The notes under the pieces were generated by a model. That model had not been told where the DNA came from. It made no database searches and saw only the letters and a program-made list of their open reading frames with translations. A program made the translations under genes and the position numbers. Positions 33,210-42,035 of a stretch of 64,000 nucleotides of DNA are shown piece by piece (the stretch's first letter is position 1; each line of letters begins with the position of its first letter). Origin of the DNA: Haloplanus sp. GDY1 (GTDB taxonomy: Archaea > Halobacteriota > Halobacteria > Halobacteriales > Haloferacaceae); NCBI RefSeq assembly GCF_023703775.1, contig NZ_CP098514.1:2267998-2331997 (forward strand). Reading direction: 5' to 3'.

Positions 33210-33680
33210 TCACACGCCCTCGGTCGCGACGTAGACGGCCCCGAGGACCGCGCCGTAGACGACGTGCCACAGCAGCGACGGGGGCGCGAAGTTGGGGAAC
33301 GGCGGCGACGCCGGCGACCCCACCGCGCCCAGCCAGAGGGGCATGAGCAGCGCCGCGAGGCCGATCCACGTCGCGACCCCCCACGCGATCCCGAGGCCGA
33401 CGATCCGCACCGGTTCTTCGACCGCCGCCGCCCCGACCAGCGCCGCGAAGACCACGCCCAGCACCGCCCCGTGGGAGACGTGGACGACCATCCCCAGGCC
33501 GGGGTTCGGCGGCGGCGCCAGCCCGTACAGCGAGGGGATCGCCACCGCCAGCGTCGGCGGGTTCATCGCCAGGACGAGCGCGCCCATCACCAGCGCCCCC
33601 CCGATCCCGCCGAGGACGCCCGCCCGCCAGTTGCCGCTCCGGACTCCGGTGTCGTCGGTCGTGTCGGTTATCGTCGCCAT
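33210..33680 (-). CDS. Integral membrane protein (possibly DUF6789)
   Basis: This 156-residue protein has four transmembrane segments at about 18-40, 60-85, 88-110 and 130-152, with His residues near the membrane (VVHVSHGAVLG and LLWHVVYGAVLG). This internal similarity suggests duplication of a two-helix unit. Similar haloarchaeal proteins are sometimes misnamed histidine kinase because of these His residues; no kinase domain is present. The start is ATG 33680. Confidence 0.6.
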   Translation of the reverse strand: MATITDTTDDTGVRSGNWRAGVLGGIGGALVMGALVLAMNPPTLAVAIPSLYGLAPPPNPGLGMVVHVSHGAVLGVVFAALVGAAAVEEPVRIVGLGIAWGVATWIGLAALLMPLWLGAVGSPASPPFPNFAPPSLLWHVVYGAVLGAVYVATEGV

Positions 33681-33834
33681 ACACGACGCCGACGCGCTCC
33701 GGGGAGAACCCCCTTCGGGAGTCGGGCGCCGCCCACACACCGCCCCGAAAGGATAATGAACTGTCACGTCGTCCGGTAGTTGCGTTCGGGTGTCGTGCGC
33801 TGGCGACGCACGACCGCTTCCGTCGGCAGTCCGC

Positions 33835-34734
33835 CTACGTCAGCAGTTCGACCAGCAGCCCCGCCTGTGCGTGCAGGCGGTTCTCGGCCTGCTGCCAGAC
33901 GATCGCGCGGTCGCTCTCGACGACGTCGTCGGTGATCTCCTCGCCGCGGTGGGCGGGCAGACAGTGCATCACCGCGGCGTCGGTCCCCGCGAGGAGGTCG
34001 GCGTTCACCTGGTAGCCCTCGAACGCCGCCAGTTTCTCCTCGCGTTCGTCTTCCTCGCCCATCGACACCCAGACGTCGGTGTAGACGACGTCCGCGTCGG
34101 CGACGGCGTCGCCGGGATCCTCGACGACGGTCGGCGCGCGCCCGAGTTCGGCCGCGCGGTCCATCACCGCCCCGTCGACGCCGTAGGTCGGCGGGGTCGA
34201 AACCGTCACGTCCAGGTCCGCGAGCGCCGCCCCGAGGACGAACGACTGGGCGACGTTGTTGCCGTCGCCCACCCACGCGACGGTCACGTCGTCGAACCCG
34301 CCGAACCGCTCGCGGATCGTCAGGAGGTCCGCGAGCGTCTGGCAGGGGTGGGCGTCGTCGGTCAGCCCGTTGATGACCGGCACGTCGGCGTACTCGGCCA
34401 GTTCCTCGGCGTCCGCGTGGTCGAACAGCCGCGCCATGATGGCGTCGGCGTAGCCCGCGAGCGCGCGGGCGGTGTCCTTCACCGGCTCCCCGCGGCCGAG
34501 GTGGATGTCGTCCGGACCGAGGAAGATGGCGTGACCGCCGAGGCGCGTCATCGCCGTCTCGAAGGAGGTGCGGGTGCGCGTGCTCGGCTTCTCGAACACC
34601 ATCGCGAGCGTCTGCCGGGGCAGGTCGGTGTCGTCCTCGCCGGCCTTGATCGCCGCCGCGCGGTCCAGTACCGCCGCCAGTTCCGCGGCCGTGAGGTCGT
34701 CCACGTCCAGCAGGTCGGTCGTCTCGACGCTCAC
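33835..34734 (-). CDS. argF: Ornithine carbamoyltransferase
   Basis: This 299-residue enzyme makes citrulline from ornithine and carbamoyl phosphate. It has the carbamoyl-phosphate loop STRTRTS (51-57), the HPCQTLADL motif (about 130-138), the ornithine-binding SMGEE region and the catalytic HCLPAHRG near 258-265. It is the last gene of the overlapping minus-strand arg operon, with its start overlapping the argE stop by 4 bp. Confidence 0.95.
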   Translation of the reverse strand: MSVETTDLLDVDDLTAAELAAVLDRAAAIKAGEDDTDLPRQTLAMVFEKPSTRTRTSFETAMTRLGGHAIFLGPDDIHLGRGEPVKDTARALAGYADAIMARLFDHADAEELAEYADVPVINGLTDDAHPCQTLADLLTIRERFGGFDDVTVAWVGDGNNVAQSFVLGAALADLDVTVSTPPTYGVDGAVMDRAAELGRAPTVVEDPGDAVADADVVYTDVWVSMGEEDEREEKLAAFEGYQVNADLLAGTDAAVMHCLPAHRGEEITDDVVESDRAIVWQQAENRLHAQAGLLVELLT

Positions 34735-35801
34735 GCGTCCACCTCCGTCAGGCGCTCACAGACGTCGATCAGCACGTCGATGGAGCGGTCGTACTCCGCG
34801 AGGCGGAGGTGTTCGTCGGGCGCGTGATCCAGGTCCGAGTCGCCGGGGCCGTAGGTGACCATCGGACAGTCCCACGCCGAGGCGAAGACGTTCATGTCGG
34901 CCGTCCCCGTCTTGCGGAGGAGCCGCGGATCGCCGCCCGCCTCCCGGATGGCCGCGCGGAACGCCCGCGCGACGGGCGTCCGCGGGCTCTCCATCACCGG
35001 GGGGACGTGGTCGTACCAGTGGACGGTGCCGATGTCGAGTTGGCCGTCGGCGATCTCGCGCACGTCGTCGACGGTGTACTTCGGCGGAACCCTGAGCTGT
35101 ACCTCCATCGTCGCCTCGACGGAGAGCCCGTCGACGCTGGTCCCGCCCTCGAACGAGGTGGGTTTGCAGGTGACCCGCTCGAAGACGGGCAGGTACTCGT
35201 CGGGGTCGAACTCCTCTTCGACCCGGGACCACCAGTCCATCGCGTCCTGGATGGCGTTGTTCTCCGGGCGGGAGGTGTGGCCCGACTCGCTGGTGGCGAC
35301 GTACGTCCCCGCCAGCAGGCCGCGGTAGCCGAGCGTGATGCCCGTCCACCCGCTCGGCTCGCCGTTGACGACCGCGCCGGGTTCCGCGCGGTCGCTCTCG
35401 ATCACGTGGCGCGCGCCCCGGGAGTCGACCTCCTCGCCGACGACGCCGAGGAAGCTCACGCCCGTCGCCACCGCGGCGACGGCCATCGCCGCGAGCGGCC
35501 CGGTCGCGTCGACGCTGCCGCGCCCCCACAGTTCGCGGTCCTCGCCCTCGCCCTCGATCTCCACCGGGATGTCGCCCGGCACCGTGTCGATGTGGGAGGT
35601 CAGGAGGACGTCGTCGTTCGCCGGCGCGTGGACGTTGCCCACCTCGTCGATCCACACGTCGCGGTCGTGGGCCTCGAAGAAGTCCACCAGCCGCCGGGCC
35701 GCCGCCGCCTCCTCGCCCGATGGCGAGGGGATGGAGACGAGGTCGACCAGCAGCCGCTGGGCGTCGGTCAACTCCGCCGCCGCCGACTCGCTCACCGTCA
35801 C
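34731..35801 (-). CDS. argE: [LysW]-ornithine/lysine hydrolase (M20 family)
   Basis: This 356-residue M20 metallopeptidase has metal ligands H70 and D72 in SHIDTVPG, VVGEEVDSRG with the catalytic Glu, and a final YGPGDSDLDHAPDEH. In the LysW pathway it releases ornithine (and/or lysine) from the carrier protein LysW; the gene is also named lysK. The overlaps with argD and argF (4 bp each) indicate tight co-translation. Confidence 0.9.
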   Translation of the reverse strand: MTVSESAAAELTDAQRLLVDLVSIPSPSGEEAAAARRLVDFFEAHDRDVWIDEVGNVHAPANDDVLLTSHIDTVPGDIPVEIEGEGEDRELWGRGSVDATGPLAAMAVAAVATGVSFLGVVGEEVDSRGARHVIESDRAEPGAVVNGEPSGWTGITLGYRGLLAGTYVATSESGHTSRPENNAIQDAMDWWSRVEEEFDPDEYLPVFERVTCKPTSFEGGTSVDGLSVEATMEVQLRVPPKYTVDDVREIADGQLDIGTVHWYDHVPPVMESPRTPVARAFRAAIREAGGDPRLLRKTGTADMNVFASAWDCPMVTYGPGDSDLDHAPDEHLRLAEYDRSIDVLIDVCERLTEVDA

Positions 35802-36919
35802 AGTACCGCCTCCAGCGCGTCGACGAAGCGGTCGGCGTGGCTCTCCTCGACGATCAGCGGCGGCAACAGGCGCAGGACCGTCCGCCCAGCCGGGAGCGCG
35901 AGGATCCCCTCCTCCAGCGCCAGGTCGCGGAGCAGGCGGTTCGACCCCCGCTTCACCTCGACGCCGATCATCAGCCCCCGTCCCCGCACGTCGCGGATCG
36001 GGAGGTCGGCCGCCTCGAGCTCCTCCATCAGGTAGCTCCCCACGTCGGCGGCGTGGGTCGGGAGGTCCTCCTCGACGACGACGTCGAGGGTGGCGTTGGC
36101 CGCGGCACAGACCACCGGCCCCCCGCTGAACGTCGACCCGTGTTCGGGGTCGGCGTCGGCGATCCAGTCCGCACAGACCGCCGCGCCCAGCGGCAGGCCG
36201 CTGGCGATCCCCTTCGCCGTCGTGAGGATGTCCGGCTCGACCTCGGCGCGCTCGCAGGCCCAGAGCGTCCCCGTCCGGCCGACGCCGGTCTGGATCTCGT
36301 CGAAGACCAGCGCCGCGCCCGCCTCCTCGGTCACCTCGCGCGCCCGGCGCAGGTACGTCGGATCCGCGGGGTGGATGCCGCCCTCGCCCTGGATGGGTTC
36401 GAGGAAGACCGCCGCGGTCTCCTCGTCGACCGCGTCGGCGAGTTCCTCGGCGTCGCCGTAGGAGACGAACTCCACGTCACCCGCGAGCGGTTCGAACGGC
36501 GCCTTGTACTTGTCCTTCCACGTCATCGCGAGGGCGCCGAGGGTGCGGCCGTGGAACCCCCGGCGGGTGGCGACGATCTTCGACCGCCCGGTGGCGTTGC
36601 GCGCGAACTTCATCGCCGCCTCGTTGGCCTCCGTGCCGGAGTTACACAGCCAGACGTTGTCGAGGCCGGGCGGCGACACCGCCGCCAGCTTCTCGTACAG
36701 TTCCGTCCGCGCCGCGACCGGGTAGGACGCCTGGACGTACAGCAGGTCCTCGGCCTGCGACCGCACGGCGTCGACGACCCGCGGGTGACAGTGGCCCACG
36801 GACGCGACGGCGTAACTCGCGCCGAAGTCCAGGTACTCGGTGCCGTCGTCGGCGTAGAGGGTGACCCCCTCGCCGCGTTCGATGCCGATCGGTTTCTCCG
36901 AGAAGACGAACCCGCTCAT
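35798..36919 (-). CDS. argD: Acetylornithine/[LysW]-aminoadipate semialdehyde aminotransferase
   Basis: This 373-residue class-III PLP aminotransferase has K236 as the Schiff-base lysine in TTAKGIASG, VFDEIQTGVGRTG (206-217) and NSGTEANEAA (93-102). It aminates the semialdehyde carried on LysW in arginine (and possibly lysine) synthesis; the gene is also named lysJ. It shares 4-bp overlaps with argB and argE. Confidence 0.93.
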   Translation of the reverse strand: MSGFVFSEKPIGIERGEGVTLYADDGTEYLDFGASYAVASVGHCHPRVVDAVRSQAEDLLYVQASYPVAARTELYEKLAAVSPPGLDNVWLCNSGTEANEAAMKFARNATGRSKIVATRRGFHGRTLGALAMTWKDKYKAPFEPLAGDVEFVSYGDAEELADAVDEETAAVFLEPIQGEGGIHPADPTYLRRAREVTEEAGAALVFDEIQTGVGRTGTLWACERAEVEPDILTTAKGIASGLPLGAAVCADWIADADPEHGSTFSGGPVVCAAANATLDVVVEEDLPTHAADVGSYLMEELEAADLPIRDVRGRGLMIGVEVKRGSNRLLRDLALEEGILALPAGRTVLRLLPPLIVEESHADRFVDALEAVL

Positions 36920-37740
36920 GTGTCCTCCAGTGCGCTCGCGTGAACGTGTGTTCCGCCGCTCCCGAGCGCCCCCGTCACGGGCGCGTCGGCGTTGGCGTCG
37001 GCGACGACCACCTCGGGCGACCCCGACTCCAGGGCCTCCGTCGCGGCCATCACCTTCTTCCTCATGAACCCCTCCGCGGCGTCGGTCAGCGCGTCGTACT
37101 CCGCGGGGGTAGTCACCGATTCGATCAGCGTCGCCGGATCCTCCGGATCCGCGTACACCCCGGCCACGTCGGTGAGGACGACCAGCCGCGCGCCGAGGGC
37201 GCCCGCGACGGCCGCGGCCGCCCGGTCGGCGTCCGTGTTGACCGGCACGCCGTCGTCGGCGAGCATCGGCGGCCCGGTGACGGGCGTGTAGCCGTCCGCC
37301 AGCAGCGTCTCCAGCAATTCGGCGTTGACCGACTCGATCCTCCCCGAGTGGTCGCCGCGCTTGATCTTCTTCTTGCCGTCCTCGACCACCCGCACCGCGG
37401 ACTTCCGCGCGCCCGTGACGAGGCCGCCGTCGACCCCCGAGAGGCCGACGGCGTCGACGCCCGCCTCGCGGAACGCGGCCACGAGGTCGGTGTTCACCTT
37501 CCCCATCGCCATCGTGAACGCCTCCATCGTCGCCTCGTCGGTGAACCGGCCGACGACGCCGTCCGGCGTCTCGACGTACGTGGGGTCGATGTCGAGGCGG
37601 GAAAGCAGGTCGTCGACCGCCGTCGACCCGCCGTGGACGACGACGACGGGTTCGCCCGACGCGACGAGGTCCGCGACGTCGCCGACGGCGCCGGCCGGAT
37701 CGACCGCCTTCGCGCCGCCGATCTTGACCACGACCGTCAT
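36916..37740 (-). CDS. argB: [LysW]-glutamate/aminoadipate kinase
   Basis: This 274-residue amino-acid kinase has KIGGAK near the N-terminus, HGGSTAVDDL and LTDVAGVYADPEDPATLIE, as in N-acetylglutamate kinase relatives (LysZ). It phosphorylates the gamma-carboxylate of LysW-bound glutamate. ATG 37740 overlaps the argC stop by one base. Confidence 0.93.
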   Translation of the reverse strand: MTVVVKIGGAKAVDPAGAVGDVADLVASGEPVVVVHGGSTAVDDLLSRLDIDPTYVETPDGVVGRFTDEATMEAFTMAMGKVNTDLVAAFREAGVDAVGLSGVDGGLVTGARKSAVRVVEDGKKKIKRGDHSGRIESVNAELLETLLADGYTPVTGPPMLADDGVPVNTDADRAAAAVAGALGARLVVLTDVAGVYADPEDPATLIESVTTPAEYDALTDAAEGFMRKKVMAATEALESGSPEVVVADANADAPVTGALGSGGTHVHASALEDT

Positions 37741-38777
37741 TACGGCGCCCCCACGGGGTGGAGTCCCTGGAACTCCAGGCCGGCCGTCTCCTCGATGCCG
37801 AGCGCGACGTTCGCGGCGTGGACCGCCTGCCCGGCCGACCCCTTCATCATGTTGTCGATGGCCGAGAAGACCACGAGCCGGCGGTTCCCGGGATCGAGTT
37901 CGAAGCCCACTTCGCCGTAGTTGGTGCCCGCCACCGCCTTCGGTTCGGGGTAGCGGTAGACGCCGCCACCGCCGGCGACGGTGCGCATGAAGGGTTCGTC
38001 GCCGTAGCTCTCGCGGTAGGCGCCCCACAGTTCCTTCTTCTTCACCGGCCCGTCCGGGAAGACGTGACAGGTCGCGGCGGCGCCGCGGGTCATGTCCACC
38101 GCGTGGACGGTGAAGGAGACGGAGAGCCCCAGGAACTCCTCGATTTCGGCCTCGTGGCGGTGGCCCGTCGGGGCGTACGGGCGGACGATCCCCGACCGCT
38201 CGGGGTGCGAGGAGGCCGCGCCGCCGCCGGCGCCCCCCTCCGAGGAGCCCACCTTCACGTCGACGACGACCCGCTCGTCGCCCGCGAGGATCCCGGCGTC
38301 GAACAGGGGCTTCAACCCCAGGATGGTCGCCGTCGCGTTGCAGCCGCCGGAGGCGATCAGGTCCGCGCCGGCGAGGCTCTCGCGGTTGAGCTCCGGCAGG
38401 GCGTACTCCGCCTCGGCGAGCAGTTCGGGCCGCTCGTGGCCGTCGTACCACTCGTCGTACTGCTCCTCGCTCCCGAGCCGGAAGTCCGCGCTCAGGTCGA
38501 CCACCGTGTCGGCCGCGTCCCGGAAGTCGTCGATGCGCTCCATCGAGACGCCGTGGGGCGTCGCCGCGAACAGCACGTCCACGGACTCGAGGTCCGTCGG
38601 CGAGGTGAAACGGAGGTCCATCCCGCGGAGGTTGGGGTGTTGGTGGCCCACCGTCTTGCGCTCGTAGCTCCGACTCGTCGCCTGGGCCACCTCGAACTCC
38701 GGGTGGCCGTCGAGCAGCCGGAGGAGTTCGCCGCCGGCGAAGCCGCTGGCGCCGACGACGCTCGCGGCGTGGGTCAC
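37740..38777 (-). CDS. argC: [LysW]-glutamyl/aminoadipyl phosphate reductase
   Basis: This 345-residue N-acetyl-gamma-glutamyl-phosphate reductase family protein has a GASGFAGGELLRLL nucleotide fold (9-22) and the catalytic Cys146 in SGGCNATA. It also has the family segments KVGSSEGGAGGG and a C-terminal DNMMKGSAGQAVHAANVALG. It reduces the acyl phosphate on LysW with NADPH; the gene is also named lysY. It overlaps argX by 4 bp. Confidence 0.94.
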   Translation of the reverse strand: MTHAASVVGASGFAGGELLRLLDGHPEFEVAQATSRSYERKTVGHQHPNLRGMDLRFTSPTDLESVDVLFAATPHGVSMERIDDFRDAADTVVDLSADFRLGSEEQYDEWYDGHERPELLAEAEYALPELNRESLAGADLIASGGCNATATILGLKPLFDAGILAGDERVVVDVKVGSSEGGAGGGAASSHPERSGIVRPYAPTGHRHEAEIEEFLGLSVSFTVHAVDMTRGAAATCHVFPDGPVKKKELWGAYRESYGDEPFMRTVAGGGGVYRYPEPKAVAGTNYGEVGFELDPGNRRLVVFSAIDNMMKGSAGQAVHAANVALGIEETAGLEFQGLHPVGAP

Positions 38778-39634
38778 GCCGTCGCCTCCTGTGCCGCCTT
38801 GGTCTCCAGCCAGTCGACGATGGTCGCGGGCACGTCGAAGTCGACACAGGAGTCGAGCGCCTTGAACTCCACCGTGTGGTTCACCTCGTGGACGGTGTAG
38901 GAGTCGCCCGTCTCCATCAGGTCGACGCCGAGCAACCCGCCGCCGACGGCGTCGGAGGCGCGTTTCACCAGGTCCGCCACCTCGTCGGTCACCTCGAACT
39001 CGTTCACCTCGCCGCCCTTCGCCGCGTTGGTGAGCCAGTGGTCGGAACTGCGCGTCATCGCCGCGACCGGTTCGCCGTCGGTGGCGACGACGCGGATGTC
39101 GCGCCCGGGCTTCTCGACGAACTCCTGGATGTAGAACACCTTGTGCTCGTAGTGGCCGAGGGTGGCCTTGTGTTCGAGGATGGCCTCGGCGGCGCTCCGG
39201 GAGTCCACCTTGGCCATCAGCCGCCCCCAGGAGCCGATGACCGGCTTGAGGACGCAGGGGTAGCCGAAGGCCTCGATGGATTCGAGGGCGCTGTCGGTCG
39301 TGAAGGCCACGTCGGTGTTCGGCGTCGGCACGCCCGCGTCCTCCAGCACGAGGCTGTTTTTCACCTTGTCCGCACAGAGTTCGGCGGTGTCGGCCGCGTT
39401 GATCACGGGCACGCCGTAGGCGTCGAGGAAGCGCGTCACGTAGCGGCTCCGACTCGTCGCCAGACAGCGGTCGACCGCGATGTCGACGTCGTCGAACGCC
39501 TCGGGCGCCTCGCCGATGTTGAACTGCTCCTTCCGGACGTCGATTTTCGTCACCTCGTGGTCGCGGTCCCGGAGTTCCGAGAGCAGGAGCTTCTCGTCCC
39601 GCCGGATCCGCGAGTACAGCAGTCCGACGTGCAT
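38774..39634 (-). CDS. argX: Glutamate--LysW ligase (ATP-grasp)
   Basis: This 286-residue ATP-grasp ligase of the RimK/LysX family has CVLKPVIGSWGRLMAKV (ATP-binding loop), YIQEFVEKPGRDIRV and an EVNHTVEFKALD end with metal ligands. It attaches glutamate (or aminoadipate) to the C-terminus of the carrier LysW. Notably, no lysW gene is next to it. The ATG at 39634 overlaps the argG stop as TGATG. Confidence 0.9.
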   Translation of the reverse strand: MHVGLLYSRIRRDEKLLLSELRDRDHEVTKIDVRKEQFNIGEAPEAFDDVDIAVDRCLATSRSRYVTRFLDAYGVPVINAADTAELCADKVKNSLVLEDAGVPTPNTDVAFTTDSALESIEAFGYPCVLKPVIGSWGRLMAKVDSRSAAEAILEHKATLGHYEHKVFYIQEFVEKPGRDIRVVATDGEPVAAMTRSSDHWLTNAAKGGEVNEFEVTDEVADLVKRASDAVGGGLLGVDLMETGDSYTVHEVNHTVEFKALDSCVDFDVPATIVDWLETKAAQEATA

Positions 39635-40866
39635 CACTCCTCGCTCCAGTCCGCGCCGTCGGTCACCGCTTCGGTCCCGTCGCCTTTCGCTTCCGCGAGC
39701 ACCTTCGCCGCCAGACGCTCCTGGAAGCCGTGGTACTTCGCGACGCCCGTCGCGTCGGCCTGCGTAATCGACCCCACGTCCTCCGTGTTGAAGGAGGCGA
39801 AGGATTCGTCGTAGACGGCGTACTCGCTGTCGCGGCCGACCGGGCGGGCCTGTCCGCCCTCGAACCGGATCGTCACGGTGCCGGTGACGCGGGTCTGGGT
39901 CGCGTCGATGAAGCCCTCCAGAGCCTCCATCAGGGGCGCGTCGACCAGCCCCTCGTAGCCCTTCTGGGACCACTCGTCGTCGACGCGCCGCTTGAAGTCG
40001 CGCTCCTCTTTCGTCAGGACGAGGCTCTCCAGCGTCTCGTGGGCGTTCAGGAGCGTCGTCGCCGCCGGATGCTCGTAGTTCTCGCGCACCTTCAGCCCGA
40101 GCATCCGATCCTCCATCATGTCCGTCCGCCCGACGCCGTACTCCCCGGCCACCTCGTTGAGGTGTTCGATGAGCGCGATGGGCTCCATCGCCTCGCCGTC
40201 GACGGCGACGGGGTAGCCGTTCTCGAAGGTGATCTCGACCTCCTCGCTGTCGCCCGACGGCGAGCGCGTCCAGTCGTAGATCTCCTCGCCCGGCACGTGC
40301 CCCGGCTGCTCCAGATCGCCGCCCTCGATGGAGCGACTCCAGAGGTTCGTGTCGATGCTCCAGACGCCCTCGTTGCCGCCCTCCACCGGGAGTTGCTTCT
40401 CGGCGGCGTACTCCATCTCCCACTCGCGGGTGAGGCCGAGTTCGCGCACGGGCGCGATCACGTCGAGGTCGGAGGCGCGCCAGACCGCCTCGAAGCGCAA
40501 CTGATCGTTGCCCTTGCCCGTACAGCCGTGGGCGACGGCGTCGCAGTCGTTCTCCCGTGCCACGTCGAGGATGGCCTCGGCGATGACCGGGCGCGCGAGC
40601 GCCGTCCCGAGCGGATAGCCCTGATACGTGGCGTTCGCCCGGACCGACTCCAGACACTGCGACGCGAACTCCGCCTTGGCGTCGACGACGTAGTGTTCCA
40701 GATCCAGCGCCTCGGCCGTCTCCTCGGCCTCGGCGAACTCCGCGTCGGGCTGGCCGACGTCGACCGTGACGCCGACGACCTCGTCGTACCCCCACTCCTC
40801 CTCGAGGAGCGGGACGCATACTGTCGTGTCGAGTCCGCCGGAGAACGCGAGTGCAACACGTGTCAT
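39634..40866 (-). CDS. argG: Argininosuccinate synthase
   Basis: This 410-residue enzyme condenses citrulline and aspartate with ATP. It has the P-loop SGGLDTTVC (9-17), the HGCTGKGNDQLRFE motif and the EGGNEGVWSIDTNLWSRSIEGGDLE block typical of ArgG. It is first in the seven-gene operon. The promoter candidate (TATAA at 40893-40898) is ~30 bp upstream, suggesting a leaderless transcript. ArgH, the next enzyme, is not in the operon. Confidence 0.96.
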   Translation of the reverse strand: MTRVALAFSGGLDTTVCVPLLEEEWGYDEVVGVTVDVGQPDAEFAEAEETAEALDLEHYVVDAKAEFASQCLESVRANATYQGYPLGTALARPVIAEAILDVARENDCDAVAHGCTGKGNDQLRFEAVWRASDLDVIAPVRELGLTREWEMEYAAEKQLPVEGGNEGVWSIDTNLWSRSIEGGDLEQPGHVPGEEIYDWTRSPSGDSEEVEITFENGYPVAVDGEAMEPIALIEHLNEVAGEYGVGRTDMMEDRMLGLKVRENYEHPAATTLLNAHETLESLVLTKEERDFKRRVDDEWSQKGYEGLVDAPLMEALEGFIDATQTRVTGTVTIRFEGGQARPVGRDSEYAVYDESFASFNTEDVGSITQADATGVAKYHGFQERLAAKVLAEAKGDGTEAVTDGADWSEE

Positions 40867-40890
40867 TACCGGCGACTTCGCCCTTCTCGG

Positions 40891-40900
40891 ACTTATATTC
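40891..40900 (-). promoter_or_regulatory. Promoter of the arg operon
   Basis: The minus strand reads GAATATAAGT, centred about 30 bp upstream of the argG ATG, and is preceded by A+T-rich AATAATAAAAGC. This is the haloarchaeal TATA spacing for a leaderless transcript. Confidence 0.55.
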
Positions 40901-41136
40901 TACGCTTTTATTATTGAAATTAAATGCGAAACGGGACGCTCACGGACACGATCGCTGGGGGGTCGGGAAACACGGGACTGGAGGAGTGGAGTGGGTGGGC
41001 CTAACGGCCCAGTCGTCGCGGTCGACGGACCGCGGACGTCGGGCGGACGAGTTCGGACGAGGGGGTCACCGTCCGGTCCATTGTCGGATTACAGCCCGTC
41101 TCGATACAAATATCTTGCGAACGGCGTCCGCGGAGG

Positions 41137-41235
41137 TTACTCTTCCTCTTCCTCTTCCTCTTCTTCCTCCTCGTCCGCTGGCGTGAACCGCTTGTACACC
41201 GTCCCGCCGGTGAACCGTCGCTCGTCGTCGGGCAT
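41137..41235 (-). CDS. 32-residue microprotein with poly-Glu tail
   Basis: The ORF starts at ATG 41235 and encodes MPDDERRFTGGTVYKRFTPAD followed by 11 consecutive Glu. The Glu codons form a GAA/GAG microsatellite-like array (41140-41172). The N-terminal part looks conserved-like (polar and basic, TGGTVYKRF). No domain is recognised. The neighbours are an unrelated membrane-protein gene downstream and the arg operon, across a 270-bp spacer. Confidence 0.55.
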   Translation of the reverse strand: MPDDERRFTGGTVYKRFTPADEEEEEEEEEEE

Positions 41236-41309
41236 GCTACTGGAGACGTCGCCGGAGGATATAGCTCTATTGTCGGGTTCTCGGCCGAACGGGGGCGGCG
41301 ACCGACGGC

Positions 41310-41921
41310 TCACGCCCGGCGCGGACGGGAGAGGGGAGCGAGTTCCCGGGTGATTCCGGCGAGTACGACGAGCAGGACCGTCGCGAACGGCACCCACAGC
41401 GCCGGGAGGAACACGGCGACGACGCCGACGGACAGCGAGGCGATTCCGTAGACGATAGCGAGGATGGTCGCCGTGATGAACGCTCCCTGTCGCCGGTTCG
41501 CGCGCTGGTTCGCGTCGATCCAGTCCGCGTACCCCGCCAGGAGGTTCCGGTGGAGCGTGATCCGGAACGCCTCGTCGTCGACGCCCTCGTCCAGAATCCA
41601 GCGGATGTCGTCCGAGCCGATGCCGACGTGGTACTCGCCGGTGGCGTAGGTGACGGCCGCCGCCGCCATCGCCCCGACGAGGCAGGCCACGCCGGCCAGC
41701 GTGAACCCGTTGAGCAAGTCGGCGGCCGCCGTCTCCCCACCGTCGAGGACCAGCGAGAACACGCTCAACAGCAGGCCGACCAGGACGGTGACCACCTGGA
41801 ACAGCTGGATCGCCTTCCCGTCGACGTTGTCGATGGTCGAGAGCTGTTCGTCGAGGAAGCGCCGCGCCTCCGCCAGACTCGTTTCGAGCCCCGCCAGCGT
41901 CTCCGCGTCGTCGGTTGCCAT
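41310..41921 (-). CDS. Integral membrane protein, unknown function
   Basis: This 203-residue protein has a helical N-terminus (1-38, with ETSLAEARRFLDEQLSTIDN) and four transmembrane segments at about 40-60, 70-92, 147-165 and 168-190. The soluble loop (about 95-140) between segments 2 and 3 contains GIGSDDIRWILDEGVDDEAFRITL. It resembles the widespread haloarchaeal small membrane proteins without known role. Confidence 0.65.
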   Translation of the reverse strand: MATDDAETLAGLETSLAEARRFLDEQLSTIDNVDGKAIQLFQVVTVLVGLLLSVFSLVLDGGETAAADLLNGFTLAGVACLVGAMAAAAVTYATGEYHVGIGSDDIRWILDEGVDDEAFRITLHRNLLAGYADWIDANQRANRRQGAFITATILAIVYGIASLSVGVVAVFLPALWVPFATVLLVVLAGITRELAPLSRPRRA

Positions 41922-42035
41922 ACCCGATCCGACGTCGGCGGCGGCGATAAGCCTCGCTGCGCGACTCGTCGGGCGTCTCGGAAGCCACCAACGATTCTCG
42001 CCGCGACCGTCCGGCGAGAATCTACGGACTGCCTC

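Noticed and set aside
30410-33346. A 978-codon open frame on the plus strand, antisense to the lipoprotein and XPD-type helicase
   Set aside because: The translation is Val/Gly/Arg-rich without motifs. The minus-strand helicase has complete Walker, Fe-S and DEAH motifs.
41140-41172. Possible CRISPR or microsatellite locus at the CTT/CCT-rich tract
   Set aside because: There is no repeat-spacer structure; it is a GAA/GAG Glu-codon run at the end of a short ORF.
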